Shown: positions 12,336-20,534 of the stretch, one piece after another
Layout: each line of letters opens with the position of its first letter
How positions within the stretch are numbered: the stretch's first letter is position 1
Assembly (NCBI GenBank): GCA_018292915.2
Contig: JACVVK020000014.1
Location: forward strand, 3,130,001-3,194,000
Direction: 5' to 3'
Length of the DNA stretch: 64,000 bases
DNA from: Batillaria attramentaria
Lineage: Eukaryota; Mollusca; Gastropoda; Batillariidae
Notes under the pieces: model-generated
Seen by the model: the letters and a program-made list of their open reading frames with translations, nothing else
The model's database searches: none
What the model was told of the DNA's origin: nothing
Program-made: the position numbers and the translations under genes

Positions 12336-14242
12336 AAACCGGGGGCATGGGAGGCCGTGTGTGATGCTGCAGATTATGTGTTTGTAGTTAAATGTATGTG
12401 TGGAGGCATGTTGCGTGTGTTTCTGGGTGCGTGAGTATGTGTTGATTGTAAGGCGCCCTGAGCTCCTGCTGGAGGGATGGCGTCCCTTAAATACCCATAT
12501 TATTATTATTATTATTACAACAAACGTTTGGTGTTTTTGTAGGGTCCTCTGAACCAGCAGAGTCAGATCGCCCAGGCTAACGGCATCTACCCTCTCGTCC
12601 GCCTGCTGCGAGCTCCAACAGAAGACATCGTGCTAAGCGTCATCCGCTCGCTGCGCTACCTGTGTGTCGGCGTGGGCAACGTGCCGCACAGCAAGAACCA
12701 GACGACCATCTCCACTTCGCGAGGCATCAAGCTGCTCATCGCCCTCATGGTTCACTCCCTCAGCGAGCGCATTCAGGTGGAGGCCGCCTTCACTCTTGGG
12801 TGTGTCTCTCTTGGTGAGTATATAATAATAATAAGGGTGGGTGGGTGTTTGGGCGTTTAACGTCCTTTTCCACCCAGTATGGGTGATATCAAAGATGGGG
12901 GCTACGCGAAAAAAGCCTGCACAATATTTAGCCCCAGCCAGGATTCGAACTCACGACCTAATAATGAAGCACAGCCATTCTCTCACACATTGGATGGAAC
13001 ACATTACAATCACGTGATGCGAAGGGTCAGCTCAGCCGTTTAAGTTTCAGAATTTAGAATTGCATTTGGTTTTTTTTTGTTTTGTTTTTTTTGGTTGTTT
13101 CGATGAATGTCTCCGCTGCTGTTAGACTTGAGTCAAGATCAGCAGGGAGAAAAAAAATACGCTAGGAAGCAATCAAAATACAGAACATCGAGAATTAAAA
13201 CACGCTTAGTTTGAAAAAAATGCATATACTTTGAACGTGATGCTCGGTTTAGATTATTTATTACAGTAAAGATTGTGAAACAGGTAGGTGTGTTTTGAGA
13301 AGCGACGTACACGGTCTCTCTTGTGAAGTTTTGTGTGTCATCTTTGAGTTTCTGCTGACAAGTCATCATCTGTTTCTGTTTACATGTCGTCACCTGTTTT
13401 TGCTGACACGTCATCTGTTAACTGCTGACATGTCGTCATCTGTTTCTGCGGACACGTCGTCATCGATCTGTTTCTGCTGACACGTCGTCATCTGTTTCTG
13501 TTGACAGGCAACAACGAGGTGCTGGAAGAGATCCACGGGTTCCTGGACTTCAGCTATGTGCGGATCCTGAAGATGATGTACGCGCGGGATGAGGAGGTGC
13601 GGCTGCTGGCTGGATCCGCCCTGTCCGCCTTCGCTTACAACAACATCCAACAGCAGCGCGAGATTGCTGACCAGGGCGGCGTCAGGTTCAACTGCTTCGT
13701 CCCCTTCCTCCGCGCCGACAAGGAGATGCACAGATGCAGCGCCGCCTACCAGGTAAGAAGGAGTTGTAGCTTGTGCTTCCACAACCGCAGGGTTCATGTT
13801 CTTGTCGTGTGCTCGGTGCATACTGTGATTTTGAGATATTTTAATTGCAGAAGGTTTAAAAAAAAATTGGCTCGAGTCATGTCTGTGCTGGTTTATGAAG
13901 GAGTTCAGTCGTGGTTTGGCTCGGGAAATCACATGCGAGCAGTAGTGCTACCGTAAATGATAAAAGGGAAGAGTTGTTGTTAACAGGCCAGCGTTTGATA
14001 AACTTAAAACAAAAAACTAAAACAAAAATGAGCCTGCCTATCTCATTTTTCTGATTCCCCTCGGAATGGTGCATTCACAGGTATCTGGGTATGGCGAACA
14101 TGTGGTGGATGAGAGACGATTTCGTTTCGTTTGTTGAATTTTTCCTAATCTCTGTGAACCATTCACATCAGGGAACGTATCAACACGTACACACCCGATG
14201 AGTTGGTTGCACTGCCAAATTGTATGTAAGGGGGGATGCAAA

Positions 14243-14337
<95 letters not shown>

Positions 14338-15901
14338 TTAAGCGCAGCGAGTCCTTAGGATTTGGAGACCAGCGCTCTATAAAAACTCTGTATTATTATT
14401 AGTAGTAGTAGCAGTAGTAGTATAAACCGCATGGCGCGTGCGCGAATGCATGCCTCGCTTACTGCACCCCCCCCCCCTCATCTCCAACCCCACCCTCATC
14501 TCCAACCCCCCCCTCATCTCAATACCCAAACCTTATTGGTGTTTGAACACCACACACACACAAATCAACAGTTATTCACACGGATAATTATGCTTGTATT
14601 ACTGTTTTTGTGGCCGTGGTACAGGTGGTGGTGCTGGCACGGATCATACCTGACGAGGAGCAGGCCAAGTCCTCCGCTGTGGGCATCAAGCTGCTGGTCG
14701 ACATTCTGCACGAGTCCATCAGTGACGACGTCAAGTCGCTGGCTGCAGGCTACATCGCTTGTCTTGCGCATACACGGGCGGGTCAGTGGATGAGATGATA
14801 TTTGGTCTTCGTTGCTGTTTTTCCGGCCCCCGTAGTGTAGTGGTTAGCACTTAGGACCATGGACCGGGAGACTCGGGTTCGAGTCCCAGCCGAGGCAAGC
14901 GGGATTTTTCCTACCTAGGTCGGCTCCTATCCAGAGCGGGTGTGCTATAGGTCCAATGGGGAGGCTGTTGCCACACAGCCGAGATTCACCCACTTCACGG
15001 GTGCGACTTTGGGGGTGCTTCCCTTGGTATGACACGTCTTATGATGTGGACGATTACACGGCCGGCACCGCCGGTGCCTTAGTTCCCGGTTCTGGTTAAT
15101 GCCGGGATAGTTATGACAGGAAGCGTGGAATGCGGCCCTGTCCCGCAGTCCCAAATCACACGGACCTCCATAGCATCATCTTACCATCATCCTCATCTCC
15201 ATCATCATGCATAATAAAAGTTGCCCCAGCATCCGAGCCTTCCGTGGATTCCACCCATGACCTGGGAGGAACACCACTGCAACTGGCAAAAGAGTTGGGG
15301 CAATAACAACAACAACAACAACAAAATCATTTCGCATGTATACTGATTTGTTTGCTTGTTGTTGCCCCTTTCATTTTTTGTTTGTTTGTTGTCGTTGTTG
15401 TTTGCTTTTCTTGATCATTTGATGCTTGCTCTCGGCAGGTGTTCCATCGGCAATCGTGGCCATTAACGCTGTGGACTACCTGTGTAACATGCTGACCAAT
15501 CAAGCGGAACATGTTCGAGGCAACGCCGCCATCGCCCTCAGTTACCTGTCCTACAACCACGCTGGGGAGAGACACCTGCTCAACAGGTGAACAGTGCGTT
15601 AGATGACCTTCAAATGCATCACAGCAACCTTGTAAATCATGAAGTTGAATGAGACATGGGAATGGGTAGCAGGAGTATATATCGCTGTCCAAGTACCCAG
15701 TGTATAGTATGCATTTCTAGAGTGCGAGCGACTGGATGCCTGGGGTGGGGTGGGTGGGTGTTTGGGGGTTTAACGTCCTTTTCCACCATATACGGGTGAT
15801 ATCAAAGACGGGGCAACGATTAATAAGCCAGTACAAATATTTGGCTCCAGCCGGGATACGAACTCACGACCCGAGCATTAGAAGACTGGATGCCAGAGAG
15901 C

Positions 15902-15994
<93 letters not shown>

Positions 15995-17305
15995 TGTGCG
16001 TGTGTGTGTTGAAAGTTATCTACTTGGGTTTCAGACCCACTCAGTTTTGCGGTGAGTGAGTGTGTGATTGAACGAATTGAGTTATAGAAGAAAGTTCCAG
16101 AGCACCTGGTTTATATTATCTGCCAGTCACCTGTTTTCAGTTGCTGTGCGAAATAATCTTTGATTTCTTTTGTTTCGTATATGCTGCCTTCAGCCCCACC
16201 CCTCACACACCCTTATGGATCGTACGCTGACAGTGGACATTTTTTGCAGGGAACACACTATCGGTTACATTTGGGACAGCCCGGCTTTGGGCATCTTGCT
16301 TTCGTTGACAAGGACATTCTCATAATTGTGTTCCAGGTGTCGCATGGACCCCTACCTAATGCGTGTGATCAAACATTACACAAAGAGGCACAAACTGGCG
16401 CCATCTTTCGTCGAAGGCTGGCAGCATTACAAGAAAGTCGGCCTACCGCCCATTCCGTAAGCATAAGCAACGGTTTTGCATCATATATATACATTGCATA
16501 TTCACTGACAGATCACAGTCACGCGTACGTCATATGATACCTTGGAGCAGATCCCTGTCACTGGTGCGAGTCAGTCACTCCCAGAACTGTCGCAACCGCC
16601 ATGTGTGTCTATCGCTCACAACTCACGATCACTCCCATGTCGTGATGTGACTATACAAGCAGTTATTACGTACTGAGCTGTTCCCTTTGGCGGTAAAGTG
16701 AGCTATGTAAAGATAACTACATGCCATGTTTCTTAGCGAGTTATCGCCTTTGACTGACGTCTTGACCAGGACATCAGTCAAAGGTTAAAGCTCGCCACAT
16801 TTTCCGATCCATAAAAAAGATCCTAGATCCACTACGCTGTCTGTCGTTACTATAGTGCGTGTAGAGAAGACTGACCTTTCGCCGATTTGAAACGTCCTAG
16901 GGCTGTTGCAGGTCTTTTTCCTTCCCGCTGTATTCATCACAGTCTCAAGGAGCGATGCTATTTCTTTCTTTTGGGTCCTGCCCTTTCAACATTCCAGCAG
17001 TTGATCCATCGTTTTATTTCTGTCCATCTAGTGAAGGACGCCCGTCATTGGTCAGAGCGAGAGCACCACGTGAGGACATCCGACCAATCACAATCCTCAG
17101 CCTAGAAGACACGCCCAGCGGATCGCAGGTGCGCGGCTCCGCCTCCAACCTTAACCTGGGCGAGGAGAACGGGAGATCTTCACGAGCTTCACGTGCAAGT
17201 CACGGCTCCAGACACACAAACCTGACCATGCAGGCCAGCCAGCTATCACTGGACACCCAGAGAACTCAAACTTCCATGCCGGAAATTATGGTGGAGGAAT
17301 CGTAA
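5521..17305 (+). CDS. ANKAR: Ankyrin and armadillo repeat-containing protein (ANKAR family), 13 exons
   Basis: Joined exons 5521-5730, 6259-6502, 7050-7243, 8510-8696, 9546-9712, 10417-10566, 11712-11873, 12543-12813, 13508-13752, 14625-14781, 15439-15586, 16337-16456 and 17032-17305 give 2529 nt, an uninterrupted frame of 842 aa ending in TAA. All introns are GT-AG and phases agree. Residues ~4-105 hold about three ankyrin repeats (for example GWSHIHHCAFRGY and STPFLLAVTSG). Residues ~150-720 are armadillo-type helices (GGVPVIGKVV, ALQLLLNIVERPEVQ, GGLPALIKLLK, AVEAIHRMAENNGHVQ). The last ~90 residues are polar, Ser/Arg-rich and probably disordered. Ankyrin-then-armadillo order and the C-terminal GLPPIP segment match the ANKAR family, a poorly characterised protein-interaction scaffold. 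Vertebrate ANKAR is longer (about 1,430 aa), so upstream exons may be missing. An in-frame TGA at 5502-5504 supports starting at 5521 unless a splice acceptor lies between them. Confidence 0.9.
5731..6258. other. Gene 1 intron 1
   Basis: 528-bp GT-AG intron. No repeat family recognised. Confidence 0.6.
6259..6502 (+). CDS. ANKAR: Gene 1 exon 2 (residues 71-152)
   Basis: Acceptor cattccag|GTTGAC, donor GCAG|gttatt, phase 0 to 1. Completes the ankyrin block (INSQNHGAVEICAIKQY) and begins the linker to the armadillo region. Confidence 0.88.
6503..7049. other. Gene 1 intron 2
   Basis: 547-bp intron with an A-rich AAC/AAAC stretch near 6660-6770. Nothing else recognised. Confidence 0.6.
7050..7243 (+). 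CDS. ANKAR: Gene 1 exon 3 (residues 152-216)
   Basis: Acceptor atgttccag|GCGGAG, donor CACG|gtgagt, phase 1 to 0. Encodes the first clear armadillo helices, with GGVPVIGKVV and GGLPALIKLLK. Confidence 0.9.
7300..7560. repeat. Intronic dispersed repeat, family with 10735-10940
   Basis: Shares AACAAGCCACTGCACACCAG, a GGGCCTTCCC-like block and TGATCTGAAGATTTCAA with intron 6 sequence at 10735-10940. The two are diverged copies in the same orientation in two introns of one gene. Confidence 0.65.
7585..8002. repeat. Intronic ~420-bp repeat, copy 1 (paralogue 35998-36610)
   Basis: Shares landmarks in order with 35998-36610: GCATACAACAT, GTGCATCAGAAT, TTGCGGACTGAG, CATATTTCTCTACTA versus CGTATTTCTCTACTA, and GGCGGCAGTTTTCCAT or a near match. 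Non-coding; class unknown. Confidence 0.65.
8095..8362 (-). mobile_element. GGGCCC-ended MITE, copy 1
   Basis: 268-bp element starting GGGCCCGTATGTAA and ending in TTACATACGGGCCC. It is inverted relative to the copies at 29581-29898 and 46129-46459, with shared internal blocks (GAGGTTAGACTCTAACC, TAGAGCTAGTTTAG) and a T-rich centre. Non-coding, non-autonomous. Confidence 0.82.
8510..8696 (+). CDS. ANKAR: Gene 1 exon 4 (residues 217-279)
   Basis: Acceptor gtccatcag|ATAATA, donor CCCG|gtaatg, phase 0 to 1. Armadillo repeat with VPTVQALGNLAAAGSK. Confidence 0.9.
8960..9230. repeat. (GAT/GGT)n-rich stretches repeated three times
   Basis: GATGATGATG runs at ~8965-9006, 9072-9112 and 9186-9222, each followed by CCT(G/T)CCACCAT- or GACAGAAAA-type sequence. 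This suggests a ~110-bp unit of about 2.5 copies inside intron 4. Confidence 0.6.
9360..9388. repeat. C19 run plus (AC)5
   Basis: Homopolymer C run followed by AC, in intron 4. Confidence 0.9.
9546..9712 (+). CDS. ANKAR: Gene 1 exon 5 (residues 279-334)
   Basis: Acceptor gtgttcag|GGTGTA, donor ACCAG|gtaacc, phase 1 to 0. Armadillo repeat with LTEAVGKIATDSRENQNAL. Confidence 0.9.
9789..9878 (+). mobile_element. SINE-A fragment (3' half)
   Basis: CTGGCTTTTT, TTGCCCCGTCTTT, ATATCACCC, GTGGTGGAAAAG and a terminal (ACCC)n match the SINE-A tail. The tRNA-like head is missing. It lies ~77 bp downstream of exon 5. Confidence 0.8.
10213..10304. repeat. (CTGT)n(CT)n compound microsatellite
   Basis: CTGT array with a few CCGT variants, then a pure CT run, ~110 bp upstream of exon 6. 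Confidence 0.93.
10417..10566 (+). CDS. ANKAR: Gene 1 exon 6 (residues 335-384)
   Basis: Acceptor cattgcag|TCTCGG, donor CTACAG|gtactg, phase 0 to 0. Encodes SAVEAIHRMAENNGHVQ and a Lys/Arg-rich segment. Confidence 0.9.
10735..10940. repeat. Intronic dispersed repeat, partner of 7300-7560
   Basis: Second copy of the repeat in intron 3, sharing AACAAGCCACTGCACACCAG and TGATCTGAAGATTTCAA. Confidence 0.65.
11190..11448 (+). pseudogene. 5'-truncated LINE: reverse transcriptase C-terminus and 3' tail
   Basis: One frame reads APRVWNSFPSSLRHIPSLL then QFKAQLKTHLFKLAFN and a stop near 11308. This is the signature C-terminal end of non-LTR retrotransposon polymerases of the CR1/L2/Rex type. It is followed by a tail with AAAAAGCGCATTGAGTGC and an (ATT)n terminus near 11430-11448. 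Everything upstream in the element is absent, as expected for incomplete reverse transcription. Located in intron 6. Confidence 0.82.
11479..11638 (+). mobile_element. SINE-A, full-length, with 14-bp target-site duplication
   Basis: tRNA-derived head with an A box around GGTCGAATGGTAGAGCG and a B box at GTGAGTTCGTATCCC. The body is CTGGCTTTTTCATCGTTGCC, and the 3' end is GTGGTGGAAAAGGACG, TTAAACCCC, CAAACACCC. It is flanked by CTATAGACTAGAAC at 11465-11478 and 11639-11652. Transcription by RNA polymerase III is implied by the boxes; the mobilising LINE is unknown. Confidence 0.92.
11712..11873 (+). CDS. ANKAR: Gene 1 exon 7 (residues 385-438)
   Basis: Acceptor gcgtgcag|GAAAAG, donor GCTCAG|gtaagg, phase 0 to 0. 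Encodes TAMALWALAGDDINEKREM, a typical armadillo helix pair. A SINE with intact target duplications ends only ~60 bp upstream. Confidence 0.9.
12249..12333. repeat. (GT)n microsatellite
   Basis: About 40 GT units in intron 7. Confidence 0.95.
12448..12517 (+). repeat. Retroposon 3' tail with (ATT)n end
   Basis: AAGGCGCCCTGAGCTCC ... AAATACCCATATTATTATT resembles LINE/SINE 3' ends elsewhere in the window (11370-11448, 14337-14415). It follows a GT microsatellite and ends 25 bp before exon 8. Confidence 0.6.
12543..12813 (+). CDS. ANKAR: Gene 1 exon 8 (residues 439-528)
   Basis: Acceptor gtttttgtag|GGTCCT, donor CTTG|gtgagt, phase 0 to 1. Encodes IYPLVRLLRAPTEDIVLSVI and a further armadillo repeat. 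Confidence 0.9.
12836..12963 (-). mobile_element. SINE-A, minus strand, head truncated
   Basis: Starts with GGGTGGGTGGGTGTTTGGGC, then TTTAACGTCCTTTTCCACC, and ends in GATTCGAACTCACGACC, the reverse of the B box. The A-box part is missing. Only ~22 bp after exon 8. Confidence 0.85.
12966..13070 (-). repeat. SINE-C fragment
   Basis: CATTCTCTCACACA, ACATTACAATCAC, GTCAGCTCAGC and AATTTAGAATTGCATTT match the longer copies at 31400-31630 (opposite strand) and 45715-45960. Confidence 0.7.
13350..13507 (+). repeat. ~24-bp tandem repeat forming the exon 9 acceptor
   Basis: Six to seven imperfect units of TGTTTCTGCTGACACGTCGT-like sequence. The last unit reads CTGTTTCTGTTGACAG and supplies both the pyrimidine tract and the AG of the exon 9 acceptor. 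Most other units have ACAC or ACAT where this one has ACAG. Confidence 0.8.
13508..13752 (+). CDS. ANKAR: Gene 1 exon 9 (residues 529-610)
   Basis: Acceptor ctgttgacag|GCAACA, donor CCAG|gtaaga, phase 1 to 0. Encodes RLLAGSALSAFAYNN. The acceptor is the last unit of a ~24-bp tandem repeat. Confidence 0.9.
13753..14244. other. Gene 1 intron 9, left part
   Basis: No recognised repeat before the GT microsatellite. Confidence 0.5.
14245..14335. repeat. (GT)45 microsatellite
   Basis: Uninterrupted GT array in intron 9, continuous with a retroposon tail. Confidence 0.95.
14337..14415 (+). repeat. Retroposon 3' tail, (ATT/AGT)n end
   Basis: TTTAAGCGCAGCGAGTCCTT ... CCAGCGCTCTATAAAA ... TATTATTATT. 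The same module occurs inverted at 47660-47735, where it is again joined to a GT/CA microsatellite. Confidence 0.7.
14625..14781 (+). CDS. ANKAR: Gene 1 exon 10 (residues 611-663)
   Basis: Acceptor ggtacag|GTGGTG, donor GGCG|gtcagt, phase 0 to 1. Encodes the armadillo repeat SSAVGIKLLVDIL. Confidence 0.88.
14826..15310 (+). mobile_element. SINE-B (~480 bp), copy 1
   Basis: tRNA-like head with A box TAGTGTAGTGGTTAGCAC and B box GGGTTCGAGTCCC, a long body (CCTAGGTCGGCTCCTA, GAGATTCACCCACTTCACGG, ACACGTCTTATGATGTGGA, GGTTAATGCCGGGATA) and a (CAA)n tail. The copy at 35492-35967 is nearly collinear. No reading frame is conserved, so this is a long tRNA-derived SINE rather than a gene. Inserted in intron 10. 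Confidence 0.88.
15439..15586 (+). CDS. ANKAR: Gene 1 exon 11 (residues 663-712)
   Basis: Acceptor ctcggcag|GTGTTC, donor AACAG|gtgaac, phase 1 to 2. Encodes RGNAAIALSYLSYNHAGER, a conserved part of the ANKAR C-terminal armadillo region. Confidence 0.9.
15741..15883 (-). mobile_element. SINE-A, minus strand, 5'-truncated, 11-bp duplication
   Basis: Complement of the SINE-A body and tail, with the tRNA A-box portion lost. Flanked by GACTGGATGCC at 15730-15740 and 15884-15894. In intron 11. Confidence 0.92.
15902..16012. repeat. (GT)n with (GCGT)n end
   Basis: Long GT array grading into GCGT units, 7 bp from the right target duplication of the preceding SINE. Confidence 0.95.
16337..16456 (+). 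CDS. ANKAR: Gene 1 exon 12 (residues 712-752)
   Basis: Acceptor gttccag|GTGTCG, donor TTCC|gtaagc, phase 2 to 2. Encodes a basic segment that ends GLPPIP. Confidence 0.88.
16457..17031. other. Gene 1 intron 12
   Basis: 575-bp intron. An imperfect inverted repeat, TTTGACTGACGTC / GACATCAGTCAAA near 16749-16783, is the only structure noticed. Confidence 0.5.
17032..17305 (+). CDS. ANKAR: Gene 1 exon 13 (residues 752-842 and stop)
   Basis: Acceptor ccatctag|TGAAGG, entering in phase 2; TAA at 17303-17305. Encodes the low-complexity Ser/Arg/Asn tail. The frame fits only this acceptor, which supports the join. Confidence 0.85.
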
Positions 17306-17877
17306 AGGTGCACTGCAGCAGTGGTAGGGTGTGATGGGAGTGAGCACATGGAAAGACAATTACTGCTTCGACATGTCCGCGGGGTGCAGTCAAAACGGAC
17401 GCGTGTGTCCGGTGCTACCGCCAGGACAGAGTGTTTCCAAGCATTGGCGCCGAGTGTTTCCATCTTCACATTTGAGTAGCACCGAGTGTTTCCAAAGGAC
17501 GGCAGTCTGTCAGCGTGAAACTGAGAAAGCGGCCGTTTATCAGGTGCATACTCATATTTCAAACGTACGGCTTTTGCTTGAGAGCAACCGTCGTCGAAAC
17601 TTTTCAAGCGGATCAGCACCAGAAACACTCAGATCCATTTTGATTGCACCCCGGGATACGCTCCGCTCCGATTCAGGTGCCACTAGTATATATGCAAATA
17701 CATGAACACCCACGTGATTCCCAGACCCGTTGGTTACTGCTGATCTTCCGGACATAAATCAAAAGGGTTTCGTGTGTAAGTGTGACATATTTCCACATGT
17801 ATGTCTTTGCGTTCACGTAGTGCTTCACAGAGAAAGGCAGTGTACGATATCACAAACAACCAGAGGTATACATAAGT
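17306..17877 (+). other. Gene 1 3' flank, probable 3' UTR
   Basis: No AATAAA occurs close to the stop codon. The nearest candidate seen is the variant ATTAAA at 18426-18431, beyond the foldback MITE, which would give a ~1.1-kb 3' UTR. The true transcript end cannot be fixed from sequence alone. Confidence 0.3.
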
Positions 17878-18254
17878 CTTAAAGGTCTGCAATCTCGAGA
17901 AAAAGCCACAAATAGTGTGTTTATAAAGAACCCCCCCCCCCCCAAAAAAAAAAAAAAAACAAAAAAAAAAACTATCTGACTGCAAAAGGCACAGTCGACT
18001 CTGTTACAGTTACTGAGTTTTCAGCGTCCTTGAAACCCCCATACAAAAAAACCAAGGGAAGCATGATTTCCTGATTTCACGGCTCTGTTTGCGTTTTGAC
18101 ATTGAGCAACTCACGCTCTGGTTTTATAAGGGTCTCCGAGGAGCTGAAACTGCAACTGTGACAGAGTTGCCTGCATCATGAACAGTCGCCAAAGTTTAAA
18201 AATACAAAAAAACAGAAAGTTTGAGGCTCTTTGTTGAGATTGCAGACCTTTAAG
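17878..18254. mobile_element. Foldback MITE with perfect 19-bp ends including TTAA
   Basis: CTTAAAGGTCTGCAATCTC at 17878-17896 is the exact complement of 18236-18254. TTAA sits symmetrically at 17879-17882 and 18250-18253, as for elements that target TTAA (piggyBac-like). A second, weaker inverted pair (CTCTGTTACAGTT near 17999 and AACTGTGACAGAG near 18153) continues the foldback. Non-coding, with a C15/A-rich tract inside. Superfamily assignment is inference. Confidence 0.78.
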
Positions 18255-18765
18255 CGGGGTACCAATCAGACACAGCGAAGGAATCACACATGCCCGCATC
18301 ACAGTCGCTGCGCCCGGTGTGTGGACTACCTAGAAACTGAACTCTGAAGGGCCGCAGATCGCTGGCCTCACACCGTGATTCGCCAAGTTAGCAAACGCTT
18401 ATCGTAGACACAACAAAACGGCGTAATTAAATTAATTCCTCGTATTATCATCAACTTTGGTAATAACAGGAAGATGTTCACCACCCTAAAGCCGGCTCTT
18501 AACTGGGCACTGCGGAGCGCCACAGTGCTGTCCACAGTTGTGACACAGTTGTGATTTTGGGGGTTTCCTCCGCTGTGGCGTCATCGCAGCAACCTGGACT
18601 TCAAATAGCCACAACTATGACTGTGGTTTCCACAACAGATTCTGATTGGCTGTACTACGTCACTCGGCGCGCAAACATGGCGGACAGCGCATCTTCAATC
18701 GGTTTGTCACTGAGCACAGCTGTATTCAGTTTTGTAGTTAATAGACACACCGAGCGCAACGGCTG
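18255..18765. other. Spacer before mariner
   Basis: No recognised gene or repeat. Contains the variant poly(A) signal ATTAAA at 18426-18431 and a CACAGTTGTGACACAGTTGT mini-duplication near 18532. Confidence 0.45.
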
Positions 18766-18767
18766 TA

Positions 18768-18797
18768 CGAGGGTCACCCCATAAGTTCGTGAATGTG
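18768..18797 (+). repeat. Mariner left inverted repeat
   Basis: 30 bp, identical to the complement of 20047-20076, just inside the TA at 18766-18767. Confidence 0.97.
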
Positions 18798-18914
18798 AAA
18801 GAACAGATGACATCAAAAAATAATGTTTACGTCATCATCACAAGCAATGTCATCATAGTTATGAGACAAAAATTCAGACTTCTACTCTCAGTCGTTTTTT
18901 CCCTACGCGACGAA

Positions 18915-20011
18915 ATGGAGGGTAAGGGTGATGCTTCAGAAGAAGGTGCAAATTTCCTCTCAAACAGAGATTTAAGAGCCATGATGTATTACGATTTTAT
19001 TCAAGGAAAGTCTTTCCAGGAAAGTTCTGAAATTTTGACCAGGTGTTTTGGTGACCAAGCTCCGTCGAGATCAATGGTCTACAAGTGGTTCAAGGAATTC
19101 CAGTTCGGGAGGAGGTCGTTAGAAGATAGTGACCGTTGCGGACGACCAATTTCCGTTACTACAGATGGGAACGTGAACGATGTCAAGACCCTAATTAAGG
19201 AAAACCCGCGAATCACAGAGGATGAGATAAAGGACACTTTGAACCTTTCCTCGGGCAGTTTGGACAGAATTTTACGGTGCCATCTCTGTGTTCGGAAGCG
19301 TTGTGCGCGTTGGGTGCCCCACCAGCTGACAGAGGAACAAAAGAGGGCAAGGATCGAATGGTGCCTCTATATGCTTCGAAAATTCGACGGAGGAAGGTCA
19401 GATCGGGTCAGTAACATTGTTACTGGTGATGAAACGTATATGTATCAGTATGATCCTGAAACAAAGCAGCAGTCCTCTGTATGGCTGTTTCCAGGGGAAT
19501 CCCCCCCTGTAAAATTCAAAAGATCGAGAAGTGTCTCGAAGCAAATGATTGCTGTTTTCTTTGCAAAATCTGGTCACGTAGCCACCGTACCACTTCTGGA
19601 GAGGAAGACCGTCAATGCCGAATGGTACATCAACACGTGCCTGCCCAAGGTGTTTGAGGCTTGGAGTGCACGGCGCCCACGGACAGGTACCCGCCACCTA
19701 CTCCTTCACCATGACAACGCCAGTGCTCACACGGCTGCTGCAACTTTGGACTTTCTACAAGAAAACTAGGTCCAGCTCGTCACTCATCCTCCGTATTCCC
19801 CTGACTTAGCCCCTTGTGACTTCTTTTATTCCCTCTTGTTAAAAAGGAGCTGAAGGGAAAGGCGTTTGAAACAGTTGAAAAGATGCTCGAGCGTCTGTCG
19901 AGGGCCAGATTTCTGGTATACCAAAGTCGGTGTGGGCTGGAGCAGTGGCTTCTTGGTTCAGACGGATGGAAAGCTGCATACAAGCTAACGGAGGATATTT
20001 CGAAAAACTGA
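18915..20011 (+). pseudogene. Mariner transposase, disrupted
   Basis: From the likely start at 18915 (MEGKGDASEEG), the frame has an N-terminal helix-turn-helix DNA-binding region (RSMVYKWFKEF, RSLEDSDRCGRP), the mariner linker motif WVPHQL near residue 133, then the DDE/D core. The first catalytic Asp is in VTGDET (residue 172), the second in HHDNASAH (267) and the third in YSPDLAPCDF (about 302). Spacing between the last two is 34 residues, diagnostic of mariner D,D34D. A TAG at 19767-19769 interrupts the frame after LDFLQEN; YSPDLAPCDF follows in the same frame. A shift near 19840 then moves the C-terminus (KKELKGKAFE) into another frame, ending at 20009-20011. An upstream in-frame ATG at 18789 overlaps the inverted repeat and is unlikely to be used. 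Confidence 0.95.
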
Positions 20012-20046
20012 GCTAGATAAGACTTTCCAGCATGCTCACATTTCGC

Positions 20047-20076
20047 CACATTCACGAACTTATGGGGTGACCCTCG
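20047..20076 (-). repeat. Mariner right inverted repeat
   Basis: 30 bp, exact complement of the left end, followed by TA at 20077-20078. Confidence 0.97.
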
Positions 20077-20078
20077 TA

Positions 20079-20530
20079 CACATGTGTGTTTCGCGCGCTG
20101 TGCCCAGTTAAAAGCAGGCTTTGCGGTGTACTTTGGGTCTACCAGGTGGTCTCTGTTTACAGTGTTCTGCATGTGGTATTGTACGTTGTAACTGAATTAA
20201 GCATGGGGACTACACTAGAAGAAAAATAATGACCCCTTGAAATCGGGGGTTTTCTACCAGAACGTACTATCTGACTTCTTTCTTTCTGTATCGATAGTAC
20301 CATCCGGCAGGGAACCCTCAAACTCAGGTTTAAATAAGCAGGTCTCCCATGCACATGCAGCAAAAAACAACAAAACATGCTGATGTTTTAGAGTCAGTTG
20401 TGGCCGCATCACCAAAATCGAACTGACATACCCGTTAGCGTTTCAGCTGCGCTTCCCAAGCGCTTCTCTTTTTTTCACACGTTTTCTTCATCCTTAACTC
20501 GCCTGCTATCACCTGTTTTTGTGCGCATTT
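20079..20530. other. Spacer, nothing recognised
   Basis: No supported gene or repeat. Confidence 0.45.
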
Positions 20531-20534
20531 GATG

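Larger units (their letters stand above)
18768..20076 (+). mobile_element. Mariner (Tc1/mariner superfamily) transposon, 1309 bp, inactivated
   Basis: Perfect 30-bp terminal inverted repeats (18768-18797 and 20047-20076) beginning CGAGGGTCACCCCATAAG, flanked by the TA target duplication at 18766-18767 and 20077-20078. It encodes one transposase of mariner type, broken by a stop codon and a frameshift. Intact ends suggest a fairly recent insertion, and the copy could still be mobilised if active transposase existed elsewhere. Confidence 0.97.

Noticed and set aside
14826..15310. Short frames conserved between 14844-15154 and 35579-35838
   Set aside because: Both are parts of the SINE-B repeat; similarity is at the DNA level with no consistent frame.
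16160..16537. 125-aa frame overlapping gene 1 exon 12
   Set aside because: It is in a different frame from the confirmed exon and crosses the acceptor and donor sites.
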